Origin: Candidatus Halocynthiibacter alkanivorans
Lineage (GTDB): Bacteria; Pseudomonadota; Alphaproteobacteria; Rhodobacterales; Rhodobacteraceae
Assembly (NCBI RefSeq): GCF_003333265.1
Contig: NZ_QOLB01000041.1
Span: forward strand, 1-44,022
Direction: 5' to 3'
Length of the DNA stretch: 44,022 nucleotides
The notes beneath the pieces were generated by a model. It saw only the letters and a list, made by a program, of their open reading frames with translations. It was not told where the DNA came from and searched no databases. The position numbers were made by a program, and so were the translations under genes. Every line of letters begins with the position of its first letter. Positions within the stretch are counted from its first letter, which is position 1. Shown in pieces: positions 17,751 to 26,831 of this stretch.

Positions 17751-18635
17751 CTAACCAGCCTGGCGTGCGGCGCCGTGTGAAGCGCTGTGTGCCGGCTCCC
17801 GGTCCTGCCAGATCCCGTATGTTTCGCGGAAATATTCGATCACGGCTGTGTCTGCTTTCAGGCGGCCGTGGTCTTTATAGACAAAAGCGCCCAGACGATC
17901 GCTGAAATGCGCCCTATAGGGTTTTGACGCCGCCGGTGTGTCGGAAAACAGCCAGATCGGGATCTGGTTGCGCGTCAGGTGACCCGACAGCCAGGGGTCG
18001 TCAACTGTCCATAAAATATCTGGAATATCAAAAGCTTCTGGCGGTATGAATTCCGGGCGGATCATGACGCCGCCAAAACCTTCGAGAATATCGACGTATC
18101 CATCCCTGATGTAGGGACGGGGTTTTACCTGCAACAAAGTGGCCAGCCGCAACAGGCGGTAGCCAATGCCTTTGTGCCGTCTTTCTGCCCGGGGCCAATG
18201 GTCGCGTTCGATATAATATTGCGCGCCGCTGGGGCGGAACTCGAGGTCATAGCCCTTTCCCGCAATGCAACAACCGGGCTGCAGTTTGCGAGCGTCCAGA
18301 AACCGCTGTGCCCAGCCGCGGTCATAAGGCTGGTCGTCGTCGCAGAACAGAATTTCTACATCCTGGCCCTGGAAGTCCCTGACTGCAGGCAGGATTTTTG
18401 TCGCCGGGCCCAGATCCTCATCCACCAGACAAAGGGTGATGCCCTCCGGCAGAGCAGGGATGTCGTCGGGTGTAAAATCAAACCGTTTATAACTGCGGGG
18501 AATATAAAGCCGGATTTCCTTCACATCGGCGCTCTGATTTAACAGGTCGCGCAATGTCGGGGCGATTTTATCCATTCTCGGGGGGATGGTGGTCAGCGAA
18601 ATAATCAAATCGGACACGTACCAATACTCACTCAT
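17751..18635 (-). CDS. Glycosyltransferase-like protein
   Basis: The 294-residue protein starts its domain with LIISLTTIPPRMDKIAPTLRDLL, the N-terminal nucleotide-binding strand of GT-A folds. It carries an acidic FCDDDQPYDRGW motif (DDD at 99-101) fit for metal and sugar-nucleotide binding, and a later ILEGFGGVMIRPEF plus WTVDDPWLSGHL region. Donor and acceptor are unknown. The ATG at 18635 lacks a ribosome site; a GTG at 18617 (MSDLIISL) matches the domain edge better. Its stop codon directly abuts that of DUF1150, with no base between the convergent genes. The upstream region is AT-rich compared with the rest. Confidence 0.75.
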   Translation of the reverse strand: MSEYWYVSDLIISLTTIPPRMDKIAPTLRDLLNQSADVKEIRLYIPRSYKRFDFTPDDIPALPEGITLCLVDEDLGPATKILPAVRDFQGQDVEILFCDDDQPYDRGWAQRFLDARKLQPGCCIAGKGYDLEFRPSGAQYYIERDHWPRAERRHKGIGYRLLRLATLLQVKPRPYIRDGYVDILEGFGGVMIRPEFIPPEAFDIPDILWTVDDPWLSGHLTRNQIPIWLFSDTPAASKPYRAHFSDRLGAFVYKDHGRLKADTAVIEYFRETYGIWQDREPAHSASHGAARQAG

Positions 18636-18713
18636 AAAAAATCAAATAACTGGCCTGAAGGTATTTCAGCCACAACTACGCTGCTAGTTATCTAAAAGTA
18701 TCGGTATCCGAAA

Positions 18714-18743
18714 GAAAAAACCCGGCACAATGGCCGGGTTCTT
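18714..18743 (-). terminator. Rho-independent terminator of sat-cysC
   Basis: CCCGGC (18721-18726) pairs with GCCGGG (18733-18738), extended by A/T pairs. On the minus strand a TTTTTT run follows, 25-50 bases after the stop. Confidence 0.88.
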
Positions 18744-18767
18744 TGTTCTCGCAATGTGGATCTTGCC

Positions 18768-20477
18768 TTAGTTGGCGCCGATCAGCCCCAGGCTTTCCAG
18801 TTTCAGCAGCACCTGATGAGCGCAGTTGTCCACTTCGACATTTTGGGTCTCAAGCCGGATTTCCGGTGCTGTGGGCTCTTCATACGGATCCGAAATACCG
18901 GTGAATTCTTTGATCTTGCCTTCGCGCGCCAGTTTATAAAGCCCCTTGCGGTCCCGACGTTCACATTCTTCCAGCGACGTGGCGACGTGGACTTCCAGGA
19001 AAGCGCCGACCTGCTCGATTTCTTCGCGCACGGCCCGGCGTGTGGCGGTATAAGGCGCAATCGGTGCACAGATGGCGATGCCGCCGTTCTTGGTGATCTC
19101 AGAGGCGACATAGCCGATACGGCGGATGTTCAGATCGCGGTGCTCTTTCGAGAAACCCAGCCCAGACGACAGGGTTTTTCGCACGATATCGCCGTCCAGC
19201 AGCGTCACCGGACGGCCGCCCATTTCCATCAGCTTGACCATTAACGCGTTGGCCACGGTGGATTTTCCCGAGCCGGAGAGACCGGTGAAAAACACGGTGA
19301 ACCCCTGTTTGGAGCGCGGCGGTTTGGTGCGGCGCAGCTCTTTCACCACTTCCGGGAAGGAGAACCACTCCGGAATTTCCAGCCCTTCGGCCAGACGGCG
19401 GCGCAGCTCGGTGCCGGAGATGTTCAGCACCGTCAGACCTTCTTCGATCTCGTCCGCCGGCTCATACTGGGCCCGGTCCTGGACATAGACCATATGTTTG
19501 AAATCGACCATTTCGATGCCCATTTCTTCCTGATGCTCGCGGAACAGGTCCTGAGCGTCATAGGCACCATAGAAATCTTCACCGGCGGAGTTTTTGCCAG
19601 GTCCGGCGTGATCGCGGCCAACGATGAAATGGGTGCAGCCGTGGTTCTTGCGGATCAACCCGTGCCAGACCGCTTCGCGGGGGCCGCCCATGCGCATGGC
19701 CAGGTTCAGCAGTGACAGCGAAGTGGTGGCCGACGGGTATTTGTCCAGCACCGCCTCATAACAGCGCACCCGGGTGAAGTGATCCACATCGCCGGGTTTG
19801 GTCAGGCCGACCACCGGATGGATCAGCAGGTTGGCCTGGGCTTCTTTAGCGGCGCGGAAGGTCAGTTCCTGGTGCGCCCGGTGCAGCGGGTTGCGGGTCT
19901 GGAACGCCACGATGCGGCGCCAGCCCAGTTTGCGGAAATAGGCGCGCAGCTCATTTGGCGTGTCGCGACGACCGCGGAAGTCATAATGCACCGGCTGCTG
20001 GATACCGATCACCGGCCCGCCCAGATAGACTTTGCCGGCCTGGTTGTGCAGATAGTTGACCGCCGGATGGGCGCTGTCATCGGCGCCAAATACTTTTTCG
20101 GCTTCCAGCGCTTTGTTGGGCACCCAGCTGTCGGTGATGGTCATGGTCGCCAGAATGACGCCTTCCTGGTCGCGCAAAGCGATGTCCTGGCCCTCTTCCA
20201 GCTCGGCCGCGAAATCCTCGGATACATCCAGGTTGACCGGCATCGGCCACAGCGAGCCGTCTTCCAGCCGCATGTTCTGTACCACACCCTCGTAATCGGC
20301 CTGGCTCAAAAAGCCCTTCAGCGGGTTGAAACCGCCGTTCATCAGCAGTTCCAGGTCACAAATCTGACGCGGTGTCAGATCCCAGCTGACCAGATCAGCG
20401 GCTTCGGATTTCAGTTTCTGAGCGGAGTCATAGGACACATAAAGCTCAGAGATTGGCGCGAGATTAGGGGCGATCAT
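18768..20477 (-). CDS. Bifunctional sulfate adenylyltransferase / adenylylsulfate kinase
   Basis: This fusion activates sulfate to APS and phosphorylates it to PAPS. The ATP sulfurylase part (about 1-385) has QTRNPLHRAHQ at 193-203 and GRDHAG at 287-292. The APS kinase part (about 391-569) has the Walker A GLSGSGKST at 399-407, DGDIVRKTLSSGLGFS, and FTGISDPYEEP near the C-terminus. The 569-residue length fits the sat-cysC fusion used in place of CysDN/CysC. No cysH or cysI is nearby. The pyrophosphate it releases would be removed by PpaC. Confidence 0.96.
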   Translation of the reverse strand: MIAPNLAPISELYVSYDSAQKLKSEAADLVSWDLTPRQICDLELLMNGGFNPLKGFLSQADYEGVVQNMRLEDGSLWPMPVNLDVSEDFAAELEEGQDIALRDQEGVILATMTITDSWVPNKALEAEKVFGADDSAHPAVNYLHNQAGKVYLGGPVIGIQQPVHYDFRGRRDTPNELRAYFRKLGWRRIVAFQTRNPLHRAHQELTFRAAKEAQANLLIHPVVGLTKPGDVDHFTRVRCYEAVLDKYPSATTSLSLLNLAMRMGGPREAVWHGLIRKNHGCTHFIVGRDHAGPGKNSAGEDFYGAYDAQDLFREHQEEMGIEMVDFKHMVYVQDRAQYEPADEIEEGLTVLNISGTELRRRLAEGLEIPEWFSFPEVVKELRRTKPPRSKQGFTVFFTGLSGSGKSTVANALMVKLMEMGGRPVTLLDGDIVRKTLSSGLGFSKEHRDLNIRRIGYVASEITKNGGIAICAPIAPYTATRRAVREEIEQVGAFLEVHVATSLEECERRDRKGLYKLAREGKIKEFTGISDPYEEPTAPEIRLETQNVEVDNCAHQVLLKLESLGLIGAN

Positions 20478-20696
20478 GACACTGTCTGCCTTTTCGGTTC
20501 GGCGGTCGGTTGGGCGCGAAATGCGCAGGTTTTGCCGGGCAATAGCCCGTGTTTCTGATGGTAATCAAGGCAACCTGTGGCTGAATTAAGGAAATGAGGC
20601 GGAAAGGCTGCGTTTCGGCGTCAGTTTGGACGATTTTTCTGCGCTTGTATAGAAAAGGCGGTCAGCGTCCGTGGCTTGATCCGGCGCTGTCGCCGC

Positions 20697-21197
20697 TCAG
20701 AACGCTGCTGGCGGTGTCCAGCGGCGGGTGGTGCCCTGAGTCGCAATTCTGGCTGCTCCGGCGGTGTTCCAGCGAAACAGCACCAGATGCCAGCGGGCGG
20801 GCTCCGTGCGGGAAGAATAGACCATGCCGTCGGCGCCACTGGCACGCACAGCATCGCTGGCGCGCCAGCTGGTGGCCGGCAGTCCGCGCGACCGCTCCCG
20901 GGACCAGGGCACTGAGGGGGTTGCGGGATCGATGCCCAATGTGGCGCAGGTGGCCGGGTCGCGCAGATCCTGGATCCGTGCTCCGCTCAGACGCAGCGGC
21001 ACAAGGGCGCGCTCCGGGTCGCCGGGGCGCAGATAGCGCGCGATGGCGACCGCCGCGGTTTCCGGGCTGGGGGAGGCATAAAGCGCCGGTTGGCCGTCAT
21101 AGTGAAAGCGGCCTTCAGGGTGGATCGCACCCTGCAAAACCTGCGCGGCCAGGTGTTCAAAGACGATGCGGTAGAACGACCCGGCCAACGCAATCAT
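20697..21197 (-). CDS. RES-domain protein (NAD+ phosphorylase-like)
   Basis: The 166-residue protein shows the RES pattern. Arg30 is in GRFHYDG, Tyr40 and Ser42 in ALYASPSPE, Glu46 follows, and Ser128 or Ser129 sits in GMVYSSR. RES proteins such as MbcT phosphorolyse NAD+ and usually act as toxins paired with a Xre/MbcA antitoxin. No such antitoxin is present here. The start lies 4 bases after the trxB stop, so it is translated from the trxB transcript. A non-toxic enzymatic role in nicotinamide nucleotide turnover is therefore as likely as a toxin role. The C-terminus (TRRWTPPAAF) is as expected for a complete gene. Confidence 0.8.
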   Translation of the reverse strand: MIALAGSFYRIVFEHLAAQVLQGAIHPEGRFHYDGQPALYASPSPETAAVAIARYLRPGDPERALVPLRLSGARIQDLRDPATCATLGIDPATPSVPWSRERSRGLPATSWRASDAVRASGADGMVYSSRTEPARWHLVLFRWNTAGAARIATQGTTRRWTPPAAF

Positions 21198-21201
21198 TGT
21201 G

Positions 21202-22146
21202 TTACTTTTCCTGTTCAGACAGGAAGCGTTCCGCGTCCAGCGCCGCCATACAGCCCATGCCCGCCGAGGTCACCGCCTGGCGGTAAATATGGTCGGTCAG
21301 ATCGCCGGCGGCAAACACACCCGGGATCGAGGTGGCAGTGGAGCCGTTCATCACTTTGACATAACCGCCGTCCTGCATCTCCAGCTGATCTTTGACCAGC
21401 ATATTGGCCGGGGAATGGCCGATGGCGATAAAGACACCCTTGGCGGCCACCTCAGTAATCTCGCCGGTTTTAACGTTTCTGGCGCGCAAGCCTTCCACGC
21501 CCAGCGGCGCGGTGGTGCCGGTGATTTCCTCAATAGTGTGATCCCAGAGGATCTCGACCTTGGGGTTCTTGAACAGCCGGTCCTGAAGGATCTTTTCCGA
21601 GCGCAGCGTGTCGCGGCGGTGGATCAGCGTCACTTTGGAGGCGAATTTGGTCAGGAACAGCGCCTCTTCTACGGCGGTATTGCCGCCGCCGACCACAACC
21701 ACATCCATGCCGCGGTAAAAGAACCCGTCACAGGTGGCACAGGCCGAGACACCAAAGCCTTTGAATTTTTCTTCCGATTCCATGCCGAGCCAATTGGCCT
21801 GGGCGCCGGTGGCCAGGATCACCGCGTCCGCGGTGTAGGTGGTGCCGCTGTCCCCCGTCGCGGTGAACGGGCGTTTTGAGAGGTCGAGATCAGAAATGTA
21901 ATCGCCGATCACCTCGGTGCCCACAGCGGTGGCATGGGCTTCCATTTTCACCATCAGATCGGGGCCCTGAATTTCGCTTTCGCCGGGCCAGTTTTCGACC
22001 TCAGTGGTGATGGTCAGCTGGCCGCCGGGCTGAATGCCCTGTACCAGAACCGGCTCCAGCATGGCGCGGCTGGCATAAACGCCGGCGGTATATCCGGCAG
22101 GGCCCGAGCCAATGATCAGCACGCGGGTGTGTTTCGTGTCGCCCAT
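21202..22146 (-). CDS. trxB: Thioredoxin-disulfide reductase
   Basis: This FAD enzyme passes electrons from NADPH to thioredoxin. The 314-residue protein has the FAD-binding [12 protein letters not shown] (11-22), the redox CATC at 136-139, the NADPH-binding [13 protein letters not shown], and the C-terminal [14 protein letters not shown] precedes the ATG. It is divergent from lrp across about 220 bases and precedes the RES gene by 4 bases. Confidence 0.97.
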   Translation of the reverse strand: MGDTKHTRVLIIGSGPAGYTAGVYASRAMLEPVLVQGIQPGGQLTITTEVENWPGESEIQGPDLMVKMEAHATAVGTEVIGDYISDLDLSKRPFTATGDSGTTYTADAVILATGAQANWLGMESEEKFKGFGVSACATCDGFFYRGMDVVVVGGGNTAVEEALFLTKFASKVTLIHRRDTLRSEKILQDRLFKNPKVEILWDHTIEEITGTTAPLGVEGLRARNVKTGEITEVAAKGVFIAIGHSPANMLVKDQLEMQDGGYVKVMNGSTATSIPGVFAAGDLTDHIYRQAVTSAGMGCMAALDAERFLSEQEK

Positions 22147-22364
22147 GGGACGGCTCCTTTGAAATCAGACGTTGTTGGCAAGCCATATAAGCCCTGGGCG
22201 GCGGTGGGAAAACCCCCCGTGTGGCACCCGGAGGCGCGTCGGGAGACTTTGTCACAGCCCGGCCAGGGTTGCCGGCGGTATGTTCGGGCGCAGAATTGAA
22301 ATATTATTGCGCAGAGACGGGATGCCCGGTAAGGTTACGCAAAATTTCGACCTCAGGATTAAAC

Positions 22365-22865
22365 ATGCCCGGAACCAAACTCGACCCGATTGATCGGAAA
22401 ATACTGGCGGAATTGCAGGCCGACGGCCGCATGACCAATGTCGAACTGGCCAGAAGGGTCGGTATTTCGGCACCACCCTGCCTGCGCCGGGTGCGCACGC
22501 TGGAAGAGGCCGGGCTGATCAAAGGCTATCACGCCGAGGTCAATGCCCGGGCGCTGAATTTCGAAGTGCAGGTCTTTGCCATGGTGGGGTTGGTCAGTCA
22601 GGCCGAGGTTGACCTGTCTGCCTTTGAAGCCCTGTGCCAGCGATGGCCTCTGGTGCGCGAGTGTCACATGCTCAATGGCGAAGTGGATTTCATCCTCAAA
22701 TGCGTCGCGCCGGACCTGTCGACCTTCCAGCGTTTTCTGACCGAGGAACTGACTTCAGCGGACAATGTGGCCAGTGTGAAAACCTCGCTGGTGATCCGCG
22801 GCGCCAAGGACGAGCCCGGTGTGCCGTTTGATGTGCTGGAAGCGCGGCTCAGCCAACAGCCCTGA
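22365..22865 (+). CDS. Lrp/AsnC-family transcriptional regulator
   Basis: The 166-residue protein has an N-terminal winged HTH (LDPIDRKILAELQADGRMTNVELARRVGIS, then PPCLRRVRTLEEAGLIKGY) and a C-terminal RAM/AsnC effector domain (VQVFAMVGLVSQ... ECHMLNGEVDFILKCVA). The start MPGTKLDPID has AGGA 7 bases ahead. It is divergent from trxB and is likely to regulate itself and possibly trxB. The effector amino acid is not predictable. Confidence 0.93.
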   Translation: MPGTKLDPIDRKILAELQADGRMTNVELARRVGISAPPCLRRVRTLEEAGLIKGYHAEVNARALNFEVQVFAMVGLVSQAEVDLSAFEALCQRWPLVRECHMLNGEVDFILKCVAPDLSTFQRFLTEELTSADNVASVKTSLVIRGAKDEPGVPFDVLEARLSQQP

Positions 22866-22897
22866 AACCTGTCCTGAAATCTGCCTTGAAATCCGTG
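22862..22897 (+). repeat. Three 12-bp tandem repeats at the lrp stop
   Basis: CTGAAACCTGTC, CTGAAATCTGCC and TTGAAATCCGTG follow one another, and the first includes the stop codon of the regulator. The rest of the 329-base spacer 22866-23194 is GC-rich, has a CCCCGTCTGCCGACGGGG hairpin at its right, and holds no gene. Confidence 0.7.
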
Positions 22898-23194
22898 AAG
22901 GGCGCTGCCCCCGCAGGCTGAGACCTTGCTCGGAAGCTGTGCTGTAAACGGCTGCGGCACCCAGCGTGGATTCTGGTGGTGAACCCGCCGGTGACCCCCG
23001 TGTCCTCTCTCCAGTGAAGGCTGGCCGGGGCTGCGGGAGTCTGGCAGCGCAGGCCTCAGCCTGGCCTCACCCCCGCAGGGGGCTGGCGCGCCGCTCACCA
23101 CCCCCTGCGGTGCAGCGGGCAGTCGCGGCGCGCCCCGTCTGCCGACGGGGCGGACGGCTGGCTCCGCCCGGGCGGTCTTTGCGGACGTGTGCGC

Positions 23195-24148
23195 CTATGC
23201 GGCCAGCAGCGCTGCCATATCTGTCAGGCTGAGGCGCGGGCAGATCAGCGCCCCAAATTGTCCCGGGGCGCGCAGATGCGGGAACAGAGCCAGAAATTCC
23301 GCGTGCAGTTCCCAGCCGGTGCGTTCCGGGCTGGCGCTGCCAGGGTGATAGGTTTCGACCTCGACCCCGTTGGCACGGATCACCCGGTGTGCCGGCAGCA
23401 TCAGGTGCCAGGTGCGCTGGACGGTCAGCGGCTGCAGGGCGATCACACTGTGGCCGTCCGCGCGCGCCTGCACCGGGACCAGCGCCTCGCGCAGCCCCAG
23501 CTTTTGCCGCAACCGGTCCGAGCGGTGCAACAGCCGCGCCGCCGGGCCCAGCATCAGATCGCCGGCCGGGCGGCCAGGGCCAAAGGCCTCCGCCATCAGG
23601 CGGAACATATCTGGCCCCTGCGGGCGGTCCGCGGCCAGCGCGGCGCCAGGCCCCGGTGGCAGGGCGCCCGTCAGCATGGAGCCGAGCCAGAGCACTGGTT
23701 GGAAATCGCCCTCAAATGTCTCAATCATATCGCCGGGCAGCAGGTCCTCAACCGCCCGCAGCCCCTGACTGGTCTGAAACATTGTGCCGCGCGCAAAGGC
23801 GCTGAACGCTTCTTCAAACCGGGGCAGGGCGGGGGCGGAGCGGCTGACATCAAAGATGTCGCCGTTTCTGGCGAGCCACGAAAATTCGTACCGCCGGTTC
23901 ACCTGCCTGCTCTTATGTCTGTTGGTGGTGCCGGACGCGGAGTCAGCTGCAGAACCGGGCACAGAAACGGGTGCAATGCCGGGCGCAACGTGGGGCACAG
24001 ATACGGGTGCGGCGCCGGGCGCAGTGCCGGACGCTGTGCCGGCACCGGGCTCATTAACGGAACTCCGGCGGCGCACCGTCCAGGTCGTGGGCGGGTGCGG
24101 CGTCGGGCGTGCTGCCGTGTCGGCGGCAGCCGGTTGAGGCGTGCTCAT
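23195..24148 (-). CDS. Hint-domain protein (Hint_2 type) lacking the catalytic cysteine
   Basis: The start MSTPQPAAADT (AAGGAC ahead) gives 317 residues. Residues 1-80 are low-complexity Pro/Ala/Thr/Ser with a duplicated 12-residue unit (APVSVP recurring), coded by a 36-bp direct repeat. The Hint part begins AFARGTMFQTSQGLRAVEDL and LLPGDMIETFEGDFQPVLWLGS, and ends with HRVIRANGVEVETYHPG. In self-splicing Hint domains the first residue is Cys; here the equivalent position reads Ala (FARGT). Such Hint proteins are common in Rhodobacterales, often linked to secreted proteins, but their role is unknown. Confidence 0.75.
   Translation of the reverse strand: MSTPQPAAADTAARPTPHPPTTWTVRRRSSVNEPGAGTASGTAPGAAPVSVPHVAPGIAPVSVPGSAADSASGTTNRHKSRQVNRRYEFSWLARNGDIFDVSRSAPALPRFEEAFSAFARGTMFQTSQGLRAVEDLLPGDMIETFEGDFQPVLWLGSMLTGALPPGPGAALAADRPQGPDMFRLMAEAFGPGRPAGDLMLGPAARLLHRSDRLRQKLGLREALVPVQARADGHSVIALQPLTVQRTWHLMLPAHRVIRANGVEVETYHPGSASPERTGWELHAEFLALFPHLRAPGQFGALICPRLSLTDMAALLAA
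23955..24026. repeat. 36-bp tandem duplication inside the Hint gene
   Basis: Copies at 23955-23990 and 23991-24026 share most positions (GGGCACAGAAACGGGTGC compared with GGGCACAGATACGGGTGC). The length is a multiple of three and keeps the reading frame. It codes for repeated APVSVP units in the linker. Confidence 0.85.
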
Positions 24149-24421
24149 GCAACTGGTCCTTGTCCCTGTCACAACTGCGTCGGCCCCCACCGGATTGCAG
24201 AAGGAATGAAAAATACCAGCATATACTGGGTTGAGTGTCAAAATTCTGCGGCGCTTTGTTATGGCAGCGCGGGCAATCCGCCGCGCGCCCTCTGACTGTT
24301 TCCCCGCGCCCGGTTAATCCGCCACAGCAGCGACACAATGGCTCCGGCGCAGAAAAACCGCCCCCGAATCACTGCGGAAGGCGGTTTTCAGGCCTGCGGG
24401 AGGGGTCAGGCCGTCTGAGTG

Positions 24422-24547
24422 TCAGGCCGACAAGCGGCGCGGCGCTGCTTTGAGTTTTGCGGCGCGGGCCTTGCGTGAACCGGGCAGCACGTGGTCACAT
24501 TTTTTGGCTTCTGCCAGTATTGATTTCATCCAGCGTTTGGTCTGCAT
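24422..24547 (-). CDS. Small conserved basic protein, 41 aa
   Basis: MQTKRWMKSILAEAKKCDHV is followed by a lysine/arginine-rich tail (RKARAAKLKAAPRRLSA). GGGACAGAG directly precedes the ATG. From memory, tiny proteins starting M(K/Q)TKRWMKS are widespread in Rhodobacterales and unnamed. The longer ORF around it continues upstream through an AT-rich promoter-like region and is not coding. It may bind nucleic acid because of its charge; that is inference. Confidence 0.6.
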   Translation of the reverse strand: MQTKRWMKSILAEAKKCDHVLPGSRKARAAKLKAAPRRLSA

Positions 24548-24979
24548 CTCTGTCCCTTTCCCATTGCGGGGCCGTATCATTGTTCTGTCTCTAATATTAA
24601 CGATCATTGGGGCGGGGTTTTGGCAAACGCACGGATTTCTGCAAAAAGTTAACACCGCCGCGAAAGCCTTTGTTTTGTGGCGCTTGGCGACAATCTGACT
24701 AAAATTTGCGGGATTGTTGCGGCAAATCTGACCCGGGCCGACACAGCGGCGCCACATTCTACCGGCGCCAAAAATGGCGAGGACCGGCAGGGGCGGGCGC
24801 CGGAAGCGGGCGGAGGCCACAGGGGCAGGTCGCGGGGACAGTACCTGAGATGGTGTGCAGAGGTGCAGGGCGTCCGATCAGCGCCTGCCCCGCATTTCAG
24901 GGTCAAAGACAAGGCCCCATTCAGCTCTCAGCCGGTTGTGGGCAAAGAGCGGCCGGATCCCCAGCACGCCACAAGCGGA
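24548..24979. other. 432-base spacer between the 41-aa gene and pgeF
   Basis: The left part (24580-24720) is AT-rich and probably holds the minus-strand promoter of the 41-aa gene (TAATAT near 24597). It also has two AATCTGAC words. The right part (24720-24979) is GC-rich with no convincing gene or terminator. Confidence 0.45.
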
Positions 24980-25738
24980 TCACAGGCAGATTGCTGAGAT
25001 CAGCCGGCCGTAATCGGCTTCTTTGTGATGGGTGGCGCGGCGGTAGGAATAGAAACGCTCTGCATCGGCATAGGTGCAATGGCCGGTCCATCCGACTTGT
25101 TCCAGCCCGGCCTCGCGCAGTTTCAGCAGGCCAAGGCCTGGCAGGTCAAACAGCATCCGGTCGCCGAGACCGGTGGCAAAGAACCGGCTGTAATCCGTGT
25201 CCAGCACCATGAAATCCTCAAAGAATTCAGGCCCGACCTCATAATGGCGCTGGCTGATGCAGGGGCCGATGACGGCGGTGATATTGCCCCGTTCCGCGCC
25301 CAGCTCAACCATTGTTGAGACGGTGTTTTCCAGCACCCCCGCCAGCAGGCCCTTCCAGCCGGCATGGGCGGCGCCAATAACGCCGGCCTGCGCATCTGCA
25401 AACAGCACCGGCTGGCAATCGGCGGTCAGAATACTCAGCGCCAGACCCGGCGTGGTGGTCACCAGAGCATCGGCGCGTGGCGCCGCGCCACTCTGCGGCA
25501 CCTCAATCACCGCCACATCGGCAGAATGAACCTGATGTACCCGGCCAAGCGCGTCCGGTGCCACCGCCATGGCCTCGGCCACACGGGCGCGGTTGATCTG
25601 TACAATCTCAGCCTGATCGCTGGAGCCCAACCCGCAGTTCAGCCCGGCAAATATACCCGAAGACGCACCGCCCCTGCGGGTGAAAAACCCGTGGCGCACC
25701 GGTGTCAGTGCTTCAGCAGTGAGAATTTCCAAAGTCAT
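24980..25738 (-). CDS. pgeF: Peptidoglycan editing factor PgeF (laccase-domain, YfiH)
   Basis: The 252-residue protein of the copper-oxidase-like YfiH family is thought to remove wrongly incorporated amino acids from peptidoglycan precursors. It shows HGFFTRRGGASSGIFAGLN near the N-terminus, and the metal-site motifs VHSADV-type (VHQVHSADV), TADCQPVLFAD and GAAHAGWKGLLAG. The start MTLEILTAEAL matches the family; an ATG nine codons earlier (25765) is also possible. It follows the MidA-type methyltransferase closely in the lgt operon. Confidence 0.92.
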   Translation of the reverse strand: MTLEILTAEALTPVRHGFFTRRGGASSGIFAGLNCGLGSSDQAEIVQINRARVAEAMAVAPDALGRVHQVHSADVAVIEVPQSGAAPRADALVTTTPGLALSILTADCQPVLFADAQAGVIGAAHAGWKGLLAGVLENTVSTMVELGAERGNITAVIGPCISQRHYEVGPEFFEDFMVLDTDYSRFFATGLGDRMLFDLPGLGLLKLREAGLEQVGWTGHCTYADAERFYSYRRATHHKEADYGRLISAICL

Positions 25739-25768
25739 ATCCGTCTTGTCCGTTTGCAAATGCATGCG

Positions 25769-26827
25769 TCACTCAAAGCCGGGAGGCGGCGGGCCTGCGT
25801 CCGGATAGAGCGCCAGCGTTTTAAACAGGCTCCCCATTTCATCGGGGTGCGTCAAGCGGCGATGTGCAGCAATGTGACTTTCCAGCGCCGCACCAGACAG
25901 TTTTGTGGCCAGGCATTGCGCCCGGGCGGTGATGCCGAGGCGTTCCAGAAACACCCCCTGGCCGGTCAGGACACTATGGGCGCAGGGCGCCGCCAGAGCC
26001 AGGGTTTCAAAATCCACGTGCGCGGTCAGGTCCGCTTCGCCAGGGCTGGCCAGGATGTCTTCCATCTTGTGGGCGCGCAAGGCCTGCACCGTGTCACCAA
26101 CCGAATGCCAGCCGCCATAATCGATAAACAGCGCCGCGCCGCCATGGTCGCGGATCACCGCGCCCACCTGTTCCGCCACGGGGGCGGCGGCGGGGCAGAC
26201 CTCAACAATGTCGCCGGGGCGGGTGTCCGCCAGGCGGTGCTGCAGCAGCGCAATCGGCGCGGCAGCAGACAGGCCCAGCGACAGCTCGCCACCCTTTAGT
26301 GCGACCTGCACTTCGCGCCAGCCGTGCGCGTCGCGCTGGAACTGGCGCACCGGCAGCGCGTCGATAAATTCATTGGCCACCAGCCACAGCGGCTGGTCGG
26401 GCAGGGCGCTGAGCTCATCCGCCCACTGCACCTCATAGGCGGCAAGTGTCTTGCGTTGTACATCGCGCAGCACCGGCGAGGCCTCAACCAGCAGCAGCGA
26501 GGCCGCCGCATGAAACCCTGGCACCGCTTTGGTGGCGCGCAGGATATCTGCCATCAAGGTGCCACGTCCGGGGCCGATTTCCGCAAGGGTAAAAGCGGCA
26601 GGCGCGCCCTGATCCAGCCAACTCTGTGCCAGACACAAGCCGATCATTTCACCAAACATCTGGCTGATTTCCGGCGCGGTGGTGAAGTCACCTGCCACAC
26701 CAAACGGATCACGGGTGCTGTAATAGCCATGCTCGGGGTGCAGCAGACACTCCGCCATATATTGCGCCATGGTGATGGGACCGGTGGCGGCAATGCGTGC
26801 CTGCAATATGCCCGCAAGCGCTGTCAT
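25769..26827 (-). CDS. SAM-dependent methyltransferase, MidA/NDUFAF7 family
   Basis: The 352-residue protein begins MTALAGILQARIAATGPITMAQYMAECLLHPEHGYY and contains GDFTTAPEISQMFGEMIG, followed by the SAM-binding LAEIGPGRGTLMADILR. This is the DUF185 signature. The mitochondrial relative NDUFAF7 methylates an arginine of a complex I subunit, so a similar respiratory-chain target is possible. The ATG lies 4 bases after the lgt stop, and pgeF follows, forming an lgt-methyltransferase-pgeF operon. Confidence 0.92.
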   Translation of the reverse strand: MTALAGILQARIAATGPITMAQYMAECLLHPEHGYYSTRDPFGVAGDFTTAPEISQMFGEMIGLCLAQSWLDQGAPAAFTLAEIGPGRGTLMADILRATKAVPGFHAAASLLLVEASPVLRDVQRKTLAAYEVQWADELSALPDQPLWLVANEFIDALPVRQFQRDAHGWREVQVALKGGELSLGLSAAAPIALLQHRLADTRPGDIVEVCPAAAPVAEQVGAVIRDHGGAALFIDYGGWHSVGDTVQALRAHKMEDILASPGEADLTAHVDFETLALAAPCAHSVLTGQGVFLERLGITARAQCLATKLSGAALESHIAAHRRLTHPDEMGSLFKTLALYPDAGPPPPGFE

Positions 26828-26831
26828 AGCG

